Under the pieces are notes generated by a model. It saw only the letters and a program-made list of their open reading frames with translations. It had not been told where the DNA came from and did not search any database. Positions 55,100 through 63,478 of a stretch of 64,000 nucleotides of DNA are shown here, one piece after another (position 1 is the stretch's first letter; the number at the start of each line of letters is the position of its first letter). This DNA is from WHSW01 sp963740055 (GTDB lineage: Bacteria; Actinomycetota; Thermoleophilia; Solirubrobacterales; 70-9). The position numbers and the translations under genes are program-made. The stretch lies in NCBI GenBank assembly GCA_963740055.1, contig CAVUCL010000001.1, forward strand, positions 372,001 through 436,000, read 5' to 3'.

Positions 55100-55930
55100 G
55101 TGCCGATGGCGGCGGTCGAGGAGGCGGTGATCTGGGTCGACGGGGTGCGCACCTTCTATCGCCGCCGTCGCGGCGACGGCCCGCCGGCGGTCTTCGTCCA
55201 CGGCAACCCCACGCACTCCGAGGACTGGCTCGGATTCCTGGAGCGGATCGAGGGGCCGGCGATCGCGCTCGACCTGCCCGGGTGGGGGTTCAGCGAGCAT
55301 CCGGATCGCCGCCGCTTCGACTACTCGCTCGAGGGCCTGGGCGGCTTCTTCGAGCGCTTCCTCGACCGGCTCGGGATCGACGAGCACGCGCTCGTCGTCC
55401 ACGACTGGGGCGCGGTCGCGCTGATCGCCGCGCAGCGGCGGCCGGAGCGCCTCCGGCGGCTCGTGATCGTGAACGCGGTCCCGCTGCTGGCGGGCTATCG
55501 CTGGCACTGGATCGCGCGCCGGTTCTGGCGCGTACCGGTGCTCGGCGAGCTCGCCAACGCGACGACGACCAAGGCCGGGCTGCGGCTGCTCTCGCGCCAG
55601 GCGCTCGCCCCGGGTGCCGAGCTCCCCGACGAGCTGGTCGAGATCGTCTGGCGCGGGCGCCCGCGCGGCACCTGGCCCGCGGTGCTCGAGCTCTACCGCT
55701 CCGCCGACCCGGACCGCCTCGCCGCGGCCGGCGAGCGACTCGGCGACCTGCACTGCCCGGCGCTGGTGGTCTGGGGAGTCGAGGACCCCTACCTGCCGGC
55801 GCGCTTCGGGCGCGCCTACGCCGAGCGGCTCGGCGACGCCGAGCTGCTCGAGCTCGAGCGCGCCGGACACTGGCCCTGGATCGAGCGCCCGGAGGTCGTC
55901 GACCGGGTGCTCGAGTTCCTCGCCCGCTGA
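55100..55930 (+). CDS. Alpha/beta hydrolase, haloalkane dehalogenase-like
   Basis: 276 aa. AVFVHGNPTHSEDWLGFLER supplies the oxyanion HGNP loop; nucleophile D102 in LVVHDWGAVALIAA (Asp rather than Ser, as in haloalkane dehalogenases and epoxide hydrolases); general-base His in AGHWPWIERPE (about 257). LDLPGWGFSEHPDRRRFDYS is a dehalogenase-family segment. GTG at 55100 has GGAGG nine bases upstream and is preferred over the ATG at 55106. Substrate unproven. Confidence 0.85.
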   Translation: MPMAAVEEAVIWVDGVRTFYRRRRGDGPPAVFVHGNPTHSEDWLGFLERIEGPAIALDLPGWGFSEHPDRRRFDYSLEGLGGFFERFLDRLGIDEHALVVHDWGAVALIAAQRRPERLRRLVIVNAVPLLAGYRWHWIARRFWRVPVLGELANATTTKAGLRLLSRQALAPGAELPDELVEIVWRGRPRGTWPAVLELYRSADPDRLAAAGERLGDLHCPALVVWGVEDPYLPARFGRAYAERLGDAELLELERAGHWPWIERPEVVDRVLEFLAR

Positions 55931-55973
55931 ACCACGGTTTCGTTTACGGGGCCTTTACACTCTCGCCCCAGTC

Positions 55974-56828
55974 GTGCGGCGCGTTGGGGCATCGGTGAAC
56001 GGTCTGCTTCCCCGGGGGTGGGTGGATGCCGGCTGGCAGTTCCTGCTCTTCTTCCTCGCCTACAACGGCTACCAGGTGGTGCGCGGGATCACCGACGGCG
56101 GCCGCGAGGTCGCGTTCGCGAACGCCGAGCAGGTGATCGACCTCGAGCGCTCGCTCGGCTCCTACTTCGAGCCCGGCTTCCAGCAGGCGCTGCTCGACCA
56201 CGCGGCGTGGACGGTCGACGCGGCGAACTTCATGTACCTGAACTCGCACTTCGTGATCACCACCGGCTTCCTCGCCTGGCTCTATCTGTTTCGCAACCAG
56301 CACTTCTACTTCGTCCGCAACATGTTCATGGTCGCGATGGTGCTGGCGCTGGTCGGCTACGCGCTCTACCCGACCGCGCCGCCGCGCCTGTTCCCCGGCG
56401 AGGGCTTCACCGACACGATCGCGACCTTCACCGGCGTCGCCCAGGACTCCGAGACGGCGAGCCTGCTGGTCAACCAGTACGCCGCCGTGCCGAGCATGCA
56501 CATCGCCTTCTCGCTGATGATCGCGGTCCCGGCCGCGGCGCTCTCGCGCCATGCCGCGGCGCGCACCGCGTGGTCGGCATATCCGCTGGCGGTCCTGTTC
56601 GTGATCGTCGCGACCGGCAACCACTTCTGGTTCGACGCCGCCGCCGGCGCCGCGGTCGCCTGCCTCGCCGCGCTCGCCGCCCGCGCCCTCGCCCGGGCGC
56701 GTCCATCCGTGTGGGCGTGGCCGGAAACCGCGGCGCGAAGCCACGGTGTAGCGTCCGCGCATCGCCGATCAGCGCGTACAACCGAGGACGGCGGCCGCAG
56801 TGGCGCGGGTACGCGCGCGATCGGCTGA
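55974..56828 (+). CDS. PAP2-superfamily membrane phosphotransferase (AUR1/Ipt1-like)
   Basis: 284-aa integral membrane protein with about six helices. Catalytic PAP2 elements: YPTAPPRLFPGEGFTDTIAT, VPSMHIAFSLMIAVPAAAL and GNHFWFDAAAGAAVACLAAL (His and Asp). This arrangement (GWQFLLFFLAYNGYQVVRGI at the start) is the PAP2_3 type related to inositol-phosphorylceramide synthase. The last 50 residues lack family sequence, so the true end may be earlier or a frameshift may lie near 56710. GTG 55974 or GTG 55995 may be the start. Likely lipid head-group transfer or hydrolysis. Confidence 0.78.
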   Translation: MRRVGASVNGLLPRGWVDAGWQFLLFFLAYNGYQVVRGITDGGREVAFANAEQVIDLERSLGSYFEPGFQQALLDHAAWTVDAANFMYLNSHFVITTGFLAWLYLFRNQHFYFVRNMFMVAMVLALVGYALYPTAPPRLFPGEGFTDTIATFTGVAQDSETASLLVNQYAAVPSMHIAFSLMIAVPAAALSRHAAARTAWSAYPLAVLFVIVATGNHFWFDAAAGAAVACLAALAARALARARPSVWAWPETAARSHGVASAHRRSARTTEDGGRSGAGTRAIG

Positions 56829-57402
56829 TCGAGTCGCGCCTGACCCCGAACGCGATCTCGATCACCGGCCTGATCCTCAACCTGGCCGCGGCCGTCCTCG
56901 TGCTCGAGCAGCTCTTCTTCCTCGCCGGCCTCGCGTTCATCGTCGGCTCGGTGATGGACACCCTCGACGGCCGCTACTCGCGGATGTCGGGCAAGGGCAC
57001 GCTGTTCGGCGCCTTCCTCGACTCGACCCTGGACCGGATCGAGGAGGGGGTCGTGCTGACCGCGGTCGCCTGGTACTTCGCCGACCGCGGCGACCCGGTC
57101 GCGGCCGCGCTCTGCGTGCGGTCGTGCTCGGCTCGCTGATGGTCTCCTACACGCGCGCCCGCGCCGAGGCGCTCGGGGTCGAGTGCAAGGTCGGGATCGC
57201 CACCCGCCCGGTTCGCGTGGTGATACTTTCAATCGGCCTCGTATTCGGCGCCGGGGACCTGATCTCGGACGTCGACCTGCTCCCGGCGTCGATCTACGTG
57301 ATGACGGGCCTGACGGCCTTCACCGTCGGCCAGCGCGTCTGGCACGTGAAGGGCGAGCTCGAGGCGATCGAGACGGCCGATCGAGAGGCGACCGATGTGT
57401 AA
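56717..57402 (+). CDS. CDP-alcohol phosphatidyltransferase, probable PI(P) synthase (one frameshift)
   Basis: Conserved motif GSVMDTLDGRYSRMSGKGTL with FGAFLDSTLDRIEEG, the D-x2-DG-x2-R-x8-G-x3-D-x3-D signature (Ser in place of Ala). Before it, YARDRLIESRLTPNAISITG; after an indel near 57112 the rest is VVLGSLMVSYTRARAEALGV and YVMTGLTAFTVGQRVWHVKG. About 228 aa restored. The N-terminal boundary is uncertain (GTG 56717 is the only in-frame candidate and overlaps the PAP2 gene by about 110 bp). Because ino1 follows 64 bp later, transfer of inositol phosphate to CDP-diacylglycerol is the favoured reaction. Confidence 0.78.
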
Positions 57403-57418
57403 CCAAACGACGGAAATC

Positions 57419-57438
57419 GGGTAGTTCGCGATCTACCC
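57419..57438. promoter_or_regulatory. Inverted repeat upstream of ino1
   Basis: GGGTAG-N8-CTACCC lies 27 bp before the GTG start of ino1, between the phosphatidyltransferase stop and the ribosome-binding site AGGAGG (57446-57451). It could be an operator for an inositol regulator or a small hairpin; no recognised consensus. Confidence 0.4.
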
Positions 57439-57465
57439 CGCCGCCAGGAGGACTGCTTTCCATGA

Positions 57466-58638
57466 GTGATACACAACGGCCGCGCCGACGGCGCCGCCAG
57501 CAACGGGCGCCGCTCCGACGACGGCAAGGTCCGCGTCGCGATCGTCGGCGTCGGCAACTGCGCCAACAGCTTCATCCAGGGCGTCCAGTACTACCGCGAC
57601 GCCGACCCCGCCGAGCAGGTCCCGGGCCTGATGCACGTCGACCTCGGCGGCTACCACGTCCGCGACATCGAGTTCGTCGCCGCCTTCGACATCGACTCGG
57701 AGAAGGTCGGCAAGGACCTCTCGGAGGCGATCTGGTCGGGTCAGAACGACACGATCAAGTTCGCCGACGTCCCCGAGCTCGGGGTCAAGGTCGAGCGCGG
57801 GATGACCCACGACGGGCTCGGCAAGTACCTGAAGCAGAAGATCACCAAGGCGCCGGGCGAGACCGCCGACATCGTCGGCATCCTCAAGCGGACGAAGGCG
57901 GACGTGCTCGTCTGCTACCTGCCGGTGGGCTCGGAGATGGCGACCAAGTGGTACGTCGAGCAGGCGCTCGAGGCCGGGGTCGGCTTCGTCAACTGCCTGC
58001 CGGTGTTCATCGCCCGCGAGGACTACTGGGACAACCGCTTCGCCGAGGCGGGACTGCCGATCATCGGCGACGACATCAAGTCGCAGGTCGGGGCGACGAT
58101 CGTCCACCGCCAGCTCGCGCGCCTGTTCCACGAGCGCGGCGTCCAGCTCGAGCACACCTCGCAGCTCAACGTCGGCGGCAACATGGACTTCTTCAACATG
58201 CTCGAGCGCGAGCGCCTCGACTCGAAGAAGATCTCGAAGACGAACGCGGTCACCTCGGTGATGGGGACCGAGCTCCCGGAGCGCGACGTCCACGTCGGCC
58301 CCTCCGACTACGTGCCCTGGCTCACCGACCGCAAGTGGGCGCACATCCGGCTCGAGGGCAAGGCGTTCGGCGACGTGCCGCTGACCGTCGAGCTGAAGCT
58401 CGAGGTCTGGGACTCGCCGAACTCCGCCGGGGTCGTGATCGACGCCGTGCGGCTGATCAAGCTGGCGCTCTTAAACGGCGTCGCCGGGCAGCTCGACGGC
58501 CCGTCCAGCTACCTGATGAAGTCGCCCCACACCCAGCGCCCCGACTCCGACGCGCGCGAGAAGACCGAGGAGTTCATCGCCAAGCACGCGCGCAAGGTCG
58601 CCAAGCGCTCGAAGGCGAAGGCGAAGGCGAAGAGCTGA
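57466..58638 (+). CDS. ino1: Inositol-1-phosphate synthase
   Basis: NAD-dependent conversion of glucose-6-phosphate to myo-inositol-1-phosphate. 390 aa: VRVAIVGVGNCANSFIQGVQ, VKVERGMTHDGLGKYLKQK, LVCYLPVGSEMATKWYVEQA, GDDIKSQVGATIVHRQLARL, SQLNVGGNMDFFNMLERERL. GTG 57466 gives a 20-residue leader; an ATG at 57462 with better spacing to AGGAGG is in another frame, so a small indel in the leader is possible. Ends with a Lys/Ala tail (KVAKRSKAKAKAKS). Confidence 0.92.
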   Translation: MIHNGRADGAASNGRRSDDGKVRVAIVGVGNCANSFIQGVQYYRDADPAEQVPGLMHVDLGGYHVRDIEFVAAFDIDSEKVGKDLSEAIWSGQNDTIKFADVPELGVKVERGMTHDGLGKYLKQKITKAPGETADIVGILKRTKADVLVCYLPVGSEMATKWYVEQALEAGVGFVNCLPVFIAREDYWDNRFAEAGLPIIGDDIKSQVGATIVHRQLARLFHERGVQLEHTSQLNVGGNMDFFNMLERERLDSKKISKTNAVTSVMGTELPERDVHVGPSDYVPWLTDRKWAHIRLEGKAFGDVPLTVELKLEVWDSPNSAGVVIDAVRLIKLALLNGVAGQLDGPSSYLMKSPHTQRPDSDAREKTEEFIAKHARKVAKRSKAKAKAKS

Positions 58639-58642
58639 GCGC

Positions 58643-58661
58643 CGGCGCCCCAGCGGCGCCG
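58643..58661. terminator. GC-rich hairpin after ino1
   Basis: CGGCGCC-CCAGC-GGCGCCG, a perfect 7-bp stem with a 5-base loop, 4 bp after the ino1 stop and 32 bp before the next start. There is no T-run, so this is a weak intrinsic terminator candidate. Confidence 0.35.
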
Positions 58662-58692
58662 CTTCTCCAAACGCCCGCCGTATGCTGGGCCC

Positions 58693-60636
58693 GTGGCCCA
58701 GGCTGAGCGCCTCTCGATCGCGCAGGTGACTCCCCATTCCTGGGGCACCGACCACGAGATCAACACCCTCGTCGCCCGCGTCTCGGCCGAGCTCGCCCGG
58801 CGAGGGCACCGGGTGGTCGTCGCCGCCCCCTCGGACTCGCGCCGGGCGGTGCGCGACTCGCGACGCGCGATCCGCGACGACCCGGCGGCGCTCCTCGACG
58901 GCTCCTGGAGCGGCGCGCGGGCGGGCGGGGACGATGGACCGCCGGTGCTCGCGCTCGGCAGCGGGATCCCGCTGCCGCGCGGGCCGCGCCCCCGGGCGGC
59001 GCCGCTGCCGCTCGACGTCAGCCGGGCGCTCGAGGGCCTGCTCGGCGGCGCGGAGCTCGACCTCGTCCACGTCCACGACCCGTTCGTCCCCAGCCTCTCC
59101 TCGGCGGCGCTGCGCTACTCGCGGGCGCTCAACGTCGGCAGCTTCTACGAGCCGACCGAGCGCATCCTCTCGACCCAGGTGGCGCGGCCGCTGGTCGAGA
59201 TCTTCCTCGGCCGCCTCGACGCGCGCACGGTCAGCTGCCGGGTCACCGAGGAGCTGATCGAACGCTACTTCCCGGGCCGATACGAGCTCGTCGAGCCGGG
59301 CGCCGACCCCGATCCGAACCCGCGCTGGCCCGGCGGGGACGACCGGGAATCCCGGCCGATGCGGATCGCGTTCTGCCTCGGCGAGGAGCGCGGGGCGCTG
59401 CGGCTCTTCCTGCGCGCGCTGCGACGGCTCTCGCTCGACGACGAGTGGGAGGCGACGGTGTGGATCGCCGACGGCGCCGAGCCGCGGATCTCGGAGCGCA
59501 TGCGCCGCCGGGTGACCGTCGTCCGCGGCCGCGAGGCCTCCCCGGACGCGATCGTCGCGGCAGCCGACGTCGTCTGCCTCGCCTCCGGCGGTCCCCGCGC
59601 CGCGCCGGCGATCCTGCGCACCGCGCTCGCCTCCGGGGCGATCCCGGTCGTCTCGCAGCTCGACGTCTACCGCGAGCTGGTTCGCGAGGGCGAGCTCGGA
59701 CTGCTGTTCCCGCCGGGGGACGCGATCACTCTCGCCGGTCAGCTCGAGCGCCTGATCGCGAGCGCGCCGCTGCGCGACGAGCTCGCCGCCGCGGGCCGGG
59801 GCGCGATCCGCGACTGGGCGGCGGTCACCGACCAGGTCGAGGAGATCTACACCCGGATCGCCGCCCGCCGCCACGACCCGCGCGGCGACGCGGCAGCGCG
59901 CCGGCGGATCGCCCGCCGGCGCGAGATCCACGTCGACCTGCACATGCACACCGACCACTCCTCGGACTGCGCGACGCCGGTCGAGACCCTGCTCGCGACC
60001 GCGCGCGAGCGCGGACTCGGGGCGATCGCGATCACCGACCACAACGAGGTCTCCGGCGCCTTCGCCGCGCGCGAGCTCGCCGACGAGTTCGGGGTCAAGG
60101 TGATCGTCGCCGAGGAGGTGAAGACCGCCGAGCAGGGCGAGGTGATCGGGCTCTTCCTCGAGCGCAAGATCGAGCGCGGGATGACGATGCGCGAGACGAT
60201 CGCCGAGATCCGCCGCCAGGGCGGGCTCGTCTACGTGCCGCACCCCTTCGACCGCCTGCACTCGGTGCCCGACTACGAGCACCTGCTCGACATGGTCGAG
60301 GAGATCGACATCCTCGAGGTCTTCAACCCGAGGGTGGCGCTGACCGCGTTCAACGACGAGGCCGAGCGCTTCGCCGCCAAGTACCGGATCGTCCCCGGCG
60401 CCGGTTCCGACAGCCACGTCGCCCAGGGGCTCGGCAGCGTGATGATCCGGCTGCACGACTTCGACGGCCCGGCGGAGTTCCTCGAGGCGATGCGCGACGC
60501 CGACATCGTCCGCAAGCACAAGAACCTGGTCTACGTGCAGACGCTGAAGTGGCTGCAGACCGGGGGCGGTCGCGGCGGCAAGCGGGCCCGCGGCGGCCCG
60601 CGGCCGCGTGCCCAGGCCCGCTCAGGCAAGCGCTGA
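58693..60636 (+). CDS. Fusion of degenerate GT4-type glycosyltransferase and PHP phosphoesterase
   Basis: 647 aa. Residues 1-405 follow a GT-B fold (IAQVTPHSWGTDHEINTLVA, DLVHVHDPFVPSLSSAALRY, AADVVCLASGGPRAAPAILR, GLLFPPGDAITLAGQLERLI), but the E-x7-E catalytic motif is replaced by SGGPRAAPAILRTAL, so sugar transfer may be lost. Residues about 417-600 are a PHP domain with the metal motifs DLHMHTDHSSDC, AITDHNEVSGAFAA, YVPHPFDRLHS and GAGSDSHVAQGLGS. C-terminal basic Gly/Arg tail. GTG at 58693. Overlaps the next gene by one base (TGATG). Role in inositol-lipid or glycan metabolism is inferred from context only. Confidence 0.83.
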   Translation: MAQAERLSIAQVTPHSWGTDHEINTLVARVSAELARRGHRVVVAAPSDSRRAVRDSRRAIRDDPAALLDGSWSGARAGGDDGPPVLALGSGIPLPRGPRPRAAPLPLDVSRALEGLLGGAELDLVHVHDPFVPSLSSAALRYSRALNVGSFYEPTERILSTQVARPLVEIFLGRLDARTVSCRVTEELIERYFPGRYELVEPGADPDPNPRWPGGDDRESRPMRIAFCLGEERGALRLFLRALRRLSLDDEWEATVWIADGAEPRISERMRRRVTVVRGREASPDAIVAAADVVCLASGGPRAAPAILRTALASGAIPVVSQLDVYRELVREGELGLLFPPGDAITLAGQLERLIASAPLRDELAAAGRGAIRDWAAVTDQVEEIYTRIAARRHDPRGDAAARRRIARRREIHVDLHMHTDHSSDCATPVETLLATARERGLGAIAITDHNEVSGAFAARELADEFGVKVIVAEEVKTAEQGEVIGLFLERKIERGMTMRETIAEIRRQGGLVYVPHPFDRLHSVPDYEHLLDMVEEIDILEVFNPRVALTAFNDEAERFAAKYRIVPGAGSDSHVAQGLGSVMIRLHDFDGPAEFLEAMRDADIVRKHKNLVYVQTLKWLQTGGGRGGKRARGGPRPRAQARSGKR

Positions 60637-61325
60637 TGCAGGCGCGCGAGCCGGCAGGAGGGCGAGCGAGGCCGTCAAAGAAAGCCGACGGCTCGGTGAG
60701 CGGGCCACGAGGCCCGAACGTGCCGACCACTGACGACGAGATCCAGGAGAAGTACCTCGAGCGCGCGATCCGCGAGCTCAACCAGCTGACCCATCGCCTC
60801 CAGGAGTGCTCGCACTGTCCGCGCGGCAACCTGATGCCGGTGCTCGGCTCCGGTCACCCGCAGGCCGACGTGATGCTGCTCAAGTACGCGCCGACCGCGG
60901 CCGAGGTCGAGGAGGGGGTCGCCTTCTACGGGCGCGCCGGCAACGCGCTGATGAAGAGCTTCAAGCGGCTCGGGATCGACCCGCTCGCCGTCTACGGGAC
61001 CCTGTGCGTGAAGTGCCCGGTCTCCGATCCCTCGTTCGCCGCCGGCGAGTGCGTCGAGCGGTTGGTCGAGGAGATCGCGATCGTGCAGCCGCGCTGCATC
61101 GTCGTCATGGGCGAGCGCGCGCTCGAGAGCCTGAACGAGATCGAGATCCCGCTCGCGGGAGAGCTCGAGCCGCGGCTGGGCGAGATCCAGGCGCTGACCC
61201 CGTCGCTGGACGCCCTCTACGTCCCCGACATCGACGACTCGCTCGACGCCGAGGGCGCCAAGCGCGAGTTCTGGTCCGCGTTCCGGGCGCTCGGCGACTG
61301 GTACGCCGAGCTGCCGCCGTACTAG
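60636..61325 (+). CDS. Uracil-DNA glycosylase-fold protein, atypical
   Basis: 229 aa. A charged leader (1-45) precedes LQECSHCPRGNLMPVLGSGH, YGRAGNALMKSFKRLGIDPL, YGTLCVKCPVSDPSFAAGEC and CIVVMGERALESLNEIEIPL. Cysteines C..C and C..C have the spacing of the family 4 Fe-S cluster, and GRAG..L matches PFVGRAGxxL, but the usual GEAPGxxED water-activating motif is LKYAPTAAEVEEG. It may be a UDG-like protein with changed or lost glycosylase activity. ATG at 60636. Its TAG and the TAG of the convergent gene overlap in CTAG. Confidence 0.72.
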   Translation: MQAREPAGGRARPSKKADGSVSGPRGPNVPTTDDEIQEKYLERAIRELNQLTHRLQECSHCPRGNLMPVLGSGHPQADVMLLKYAPTAAEVEEGVAFYGRAGNALMKSFKRLGIDPLAVYGTLCVKCPVSDPSFAAGECVERLVEEIAIVQPRCIVVMGERALESLNEIEIPLAGELEPRLGEIQALTPSLDALYVPDIDDSLDAEGAKREFWSAFRALGDWYAELPPY

Positions 61326-62111
61326 GCCCCGGGCGCGGTTGCCTCGGCGAGCGCGGTCATCGCCTCGACCTTGGCGCTCGCGAGCCCGCGGACGACGGTC
61401 ACGTCGAGCGCCGTGTAGGCGGCCAGGGCCGACTGGGCCGCTCCGGCGTCGGCCGCCGCGACCCCGACCGTACCCTCGGGCTCGTCGAGGCGCTCGAAGT
61501 GGTTGCGATAGCCGTCGTGGAGGTCGCGGTAGAAGGCCTCCTCCTTCGTCAAGCGCGCGGCCGCGTCCTCGCCGACCGCCGCCCGCACGTAGCCGAACAC
61601 CGGCGGCGGGTCGCGGGGGACGTCGGCGGCGCCCGCCTCGACGTTGAGCCGCGCGGAGGCGGCGAACTCGGGGGTCATCCAGTTGAAGAACGCGCCCTCG
61701 TAGGCCGAGCCGGCGAGCCGGCACATCCGCGGCCCCATCGCCGCGAGCACGAGCCGGATCCCCGGCAGAGCCTCGCGGAGCTCGGGCAGCGCCTCGGTCA
61801 TCCGGGTCAGCGGCCGCTTCGAGAAGCCGGCGCCGACCCCGAGCCAGAGCCGGTCGCGATCGAGGCCGAGCCGCTCGATGTCGGCGGCGATCTCGCTCGG
61901 CGAATGGCGATCGAGCGCGATCACCGCGACCCCGAGCTCGAGCTCGGGGGCGGCCTCGGCGAACACCGCCAGGGTCTCGAGCCCGAGCGCCCCCGGATGG
62001 TCGTTGGACCAGAGCGAGTCGTAGCCGAGCTCGGCGCAGCGGGCTCGCCAGCGGCCCCGCGACCTCCTGGTCGAGCCCCGCGGCGACCCCGTACCCGCGC
62101 TGTCCACTCAT
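61322..62111 (-). CDS. Luciferase-like (F420-type) oxidoreductase (frameshift near N terminus)
   Basis: TIM-barrel LLM-class protein. N-terminal piece MSGQRGYGVAAGLDQEVAGP from ATG 62111, then one extra C near 62048, after which the other frame continues CAELGYDSLWSNDHPGALGL, LELGVAVIALDRHSPSEIAA, LWLGVGAGFSKRPLTRMTEA and RLVLAAMGPRMCRLAGSAYE. About 262 aa restored. Likely uses F420 or FMN. Its start overlaps the stop of the methyltransferase gene (ATGA). Confidence 0.82.
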
Positions 62112-63454
62112 CGCTCGAGCACCGCGACGCACTCGACATGCGGCGTCTGCGGGAACATGTCGACCGGCTTCACGCGCCGCAGCGTATAGCCGGCCTCGAC
62201 GATCTGAGCCGCGTTCGGCGCCAGCGTGGTCGGGTTGCAGGAGACGTAGACGATCCGCGGCGCTCCGGTCTCGAGCACCCGGCGGACGATCTTCGCCGAG
62301 AGGCCGGCGCGCGGCGGGTCGACGACGACGACGTCGGGCTTCCCGGCCTGCTCGAGCAGCGGCCGGATCCCGAGCCGGGCGTCGGCGGCGACGAAGCGAG
62401 CGTTCTCGATCCCGTTCGCGGCGGCGTTGTGCTCGGCGTCGGCGACCGCCTCGGCGACGCCCTCGAGCCCCCAGACCTCGCCCGCACGCTCGGCGAGCGA
62501 GAGCCCGATCGTGCCGATCCCGCAGAAGAGGTCGAAGAGGCGCTCGCGGCCGCTGAGCCCGGCGAACTCGGCCGCGATCCCGTACAGGCGCTCGGCCATC
62601 TCGGCGTTGGTCTGCAGGAAGGCGGTATGCGATACGCGGAAGCGAAGCCCGCACAGGCGCTCGGTCAGATACTCGGCGCCGAGCACGCCGGTCGGCCCGT
62701 CGGTGCTGCCGCTGGCGCCCTCGATCACCGTGTGCAGGTCGACCGGCGGTCGCGGCAGCTCGCCGACCGAGGTCACGAGGCGGGTCTGGAGCTCGCCGGT
62801 GCGGATGCCCTCGCGCACGACCAGGTTGCGCAGCAGGCCGCGCTCGGCGCGGCGGTCGTATGGCTCGAGCTGCTCGTCGCGGGACCAGTCGCGGACCGCG
62901 TTGCGAGCGGCGTTGTTGGACTCCGGGGCGAGCAGGCAGTCGTCGACGTCGACGACCTCGGCCCAGCTGCCGCGGCGGTGAAAGCCGAGCGCGAGGTCGG
63001 AGCCCGCGGCGCCGCCGAACGAGTACTCGAGCTTGTTGCGGTAACGCCACTCGGCGACCGCGGGCTCGATCGGCTCGAGCTCATAGCCCTCGAGCCGTCC
63101 GATCCTGCGCAGCGCGTCGTCGACCTGGGCCGTCTTCTCGGCGAGCTGGTGGGCGTAGGACATCCCCTGCCAGGGCGCGCCCGGGCACGGCTCGCCCCCG
63201 TGCAGGCAGCGGTCGGCGACCCGGTCGGCGCTCGGGCGCAGCAGCTCGACCGCCTTCGCCTCGCCGTAGTCGCGCTTCGAGCGCGTGATCAGGGCGCGAA
63301 CGCGGTCGCCCGGCAGCGCGCCGCTGACGAAGACGACGTAGCCGTCCGCGCGGGCGACGCCGCGCCCGCCCTGGGCGAGCGAGTCGATCTCCAGCTCGAG
63401 CTCGGAGCCCTGGCGCGGGCGCGCGGCGCGGGTCTTCTCCGGGGCGCTGGCCAC
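62108..63454 (-). CDS. RNA (uracil-5-)-methyltransferase, RlmD/TrmA-like
   Basis: 448-aa SAM-dependent RNA methyltransferase. TRAM domain at the N terminus (GSELELEIDSLAQGGRGVAR, VFVSGALPGDRVRALITRSK), SAM motif DLFCGIGTIGLSLAERAGEV, catalytic Cys in YVSCNPTTLAPN and MFPQTPHVECVAVLER. The Fe-S cysteine cluster of RlmD (C-x5-C-x2-C) is reduced to CLHGGEPCPGAPW, so the cluster may be absent. Target RNA (23S rRNA or tRNA) not determinable. Confidence 0.87.
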   Translation of the reverse strand: MASAPEKTRAARPRQGSELELEIDSLAQGGRGVARADGYVVFVSGALPGDRVRALITRSKRDYGEAKAVELLRPSADRVADRCLHGGEPCPGAPWQGMSYAHQLAEKTAQVDDALRRIGRLEGYELEPIEPAVAEWRYRNKLEYSFGGAAGSDLALGFHRRGSWAEVVDVDDCLLAPESNNAARNAVRDWSRDEQLEPYDRRAERGLLRNLVVREGIRTGELQTRLVTSVGELPRPPVDLHTVIEGASGSTDGPTGVLGAEYLTERLCGLRFRVSHTAFLQTNAEMAERLYGIAAEFAGLSGRERLFDLFCGIGTIGLSLAERAGEVWGLEGVAEAVADAEHNAAANGIENARFVAADARLGIRPLLEQAGKPDVVVVDPPRAGLSAKIVRRVLETGAPRIVYVSCNPTTLAPNAAQIVEAGYTLRRVKPVDMFPQTPHVECVAVLER

Positions 63455-63478
63455 GCCCCTATCGTTGCAGCCGTCCGG

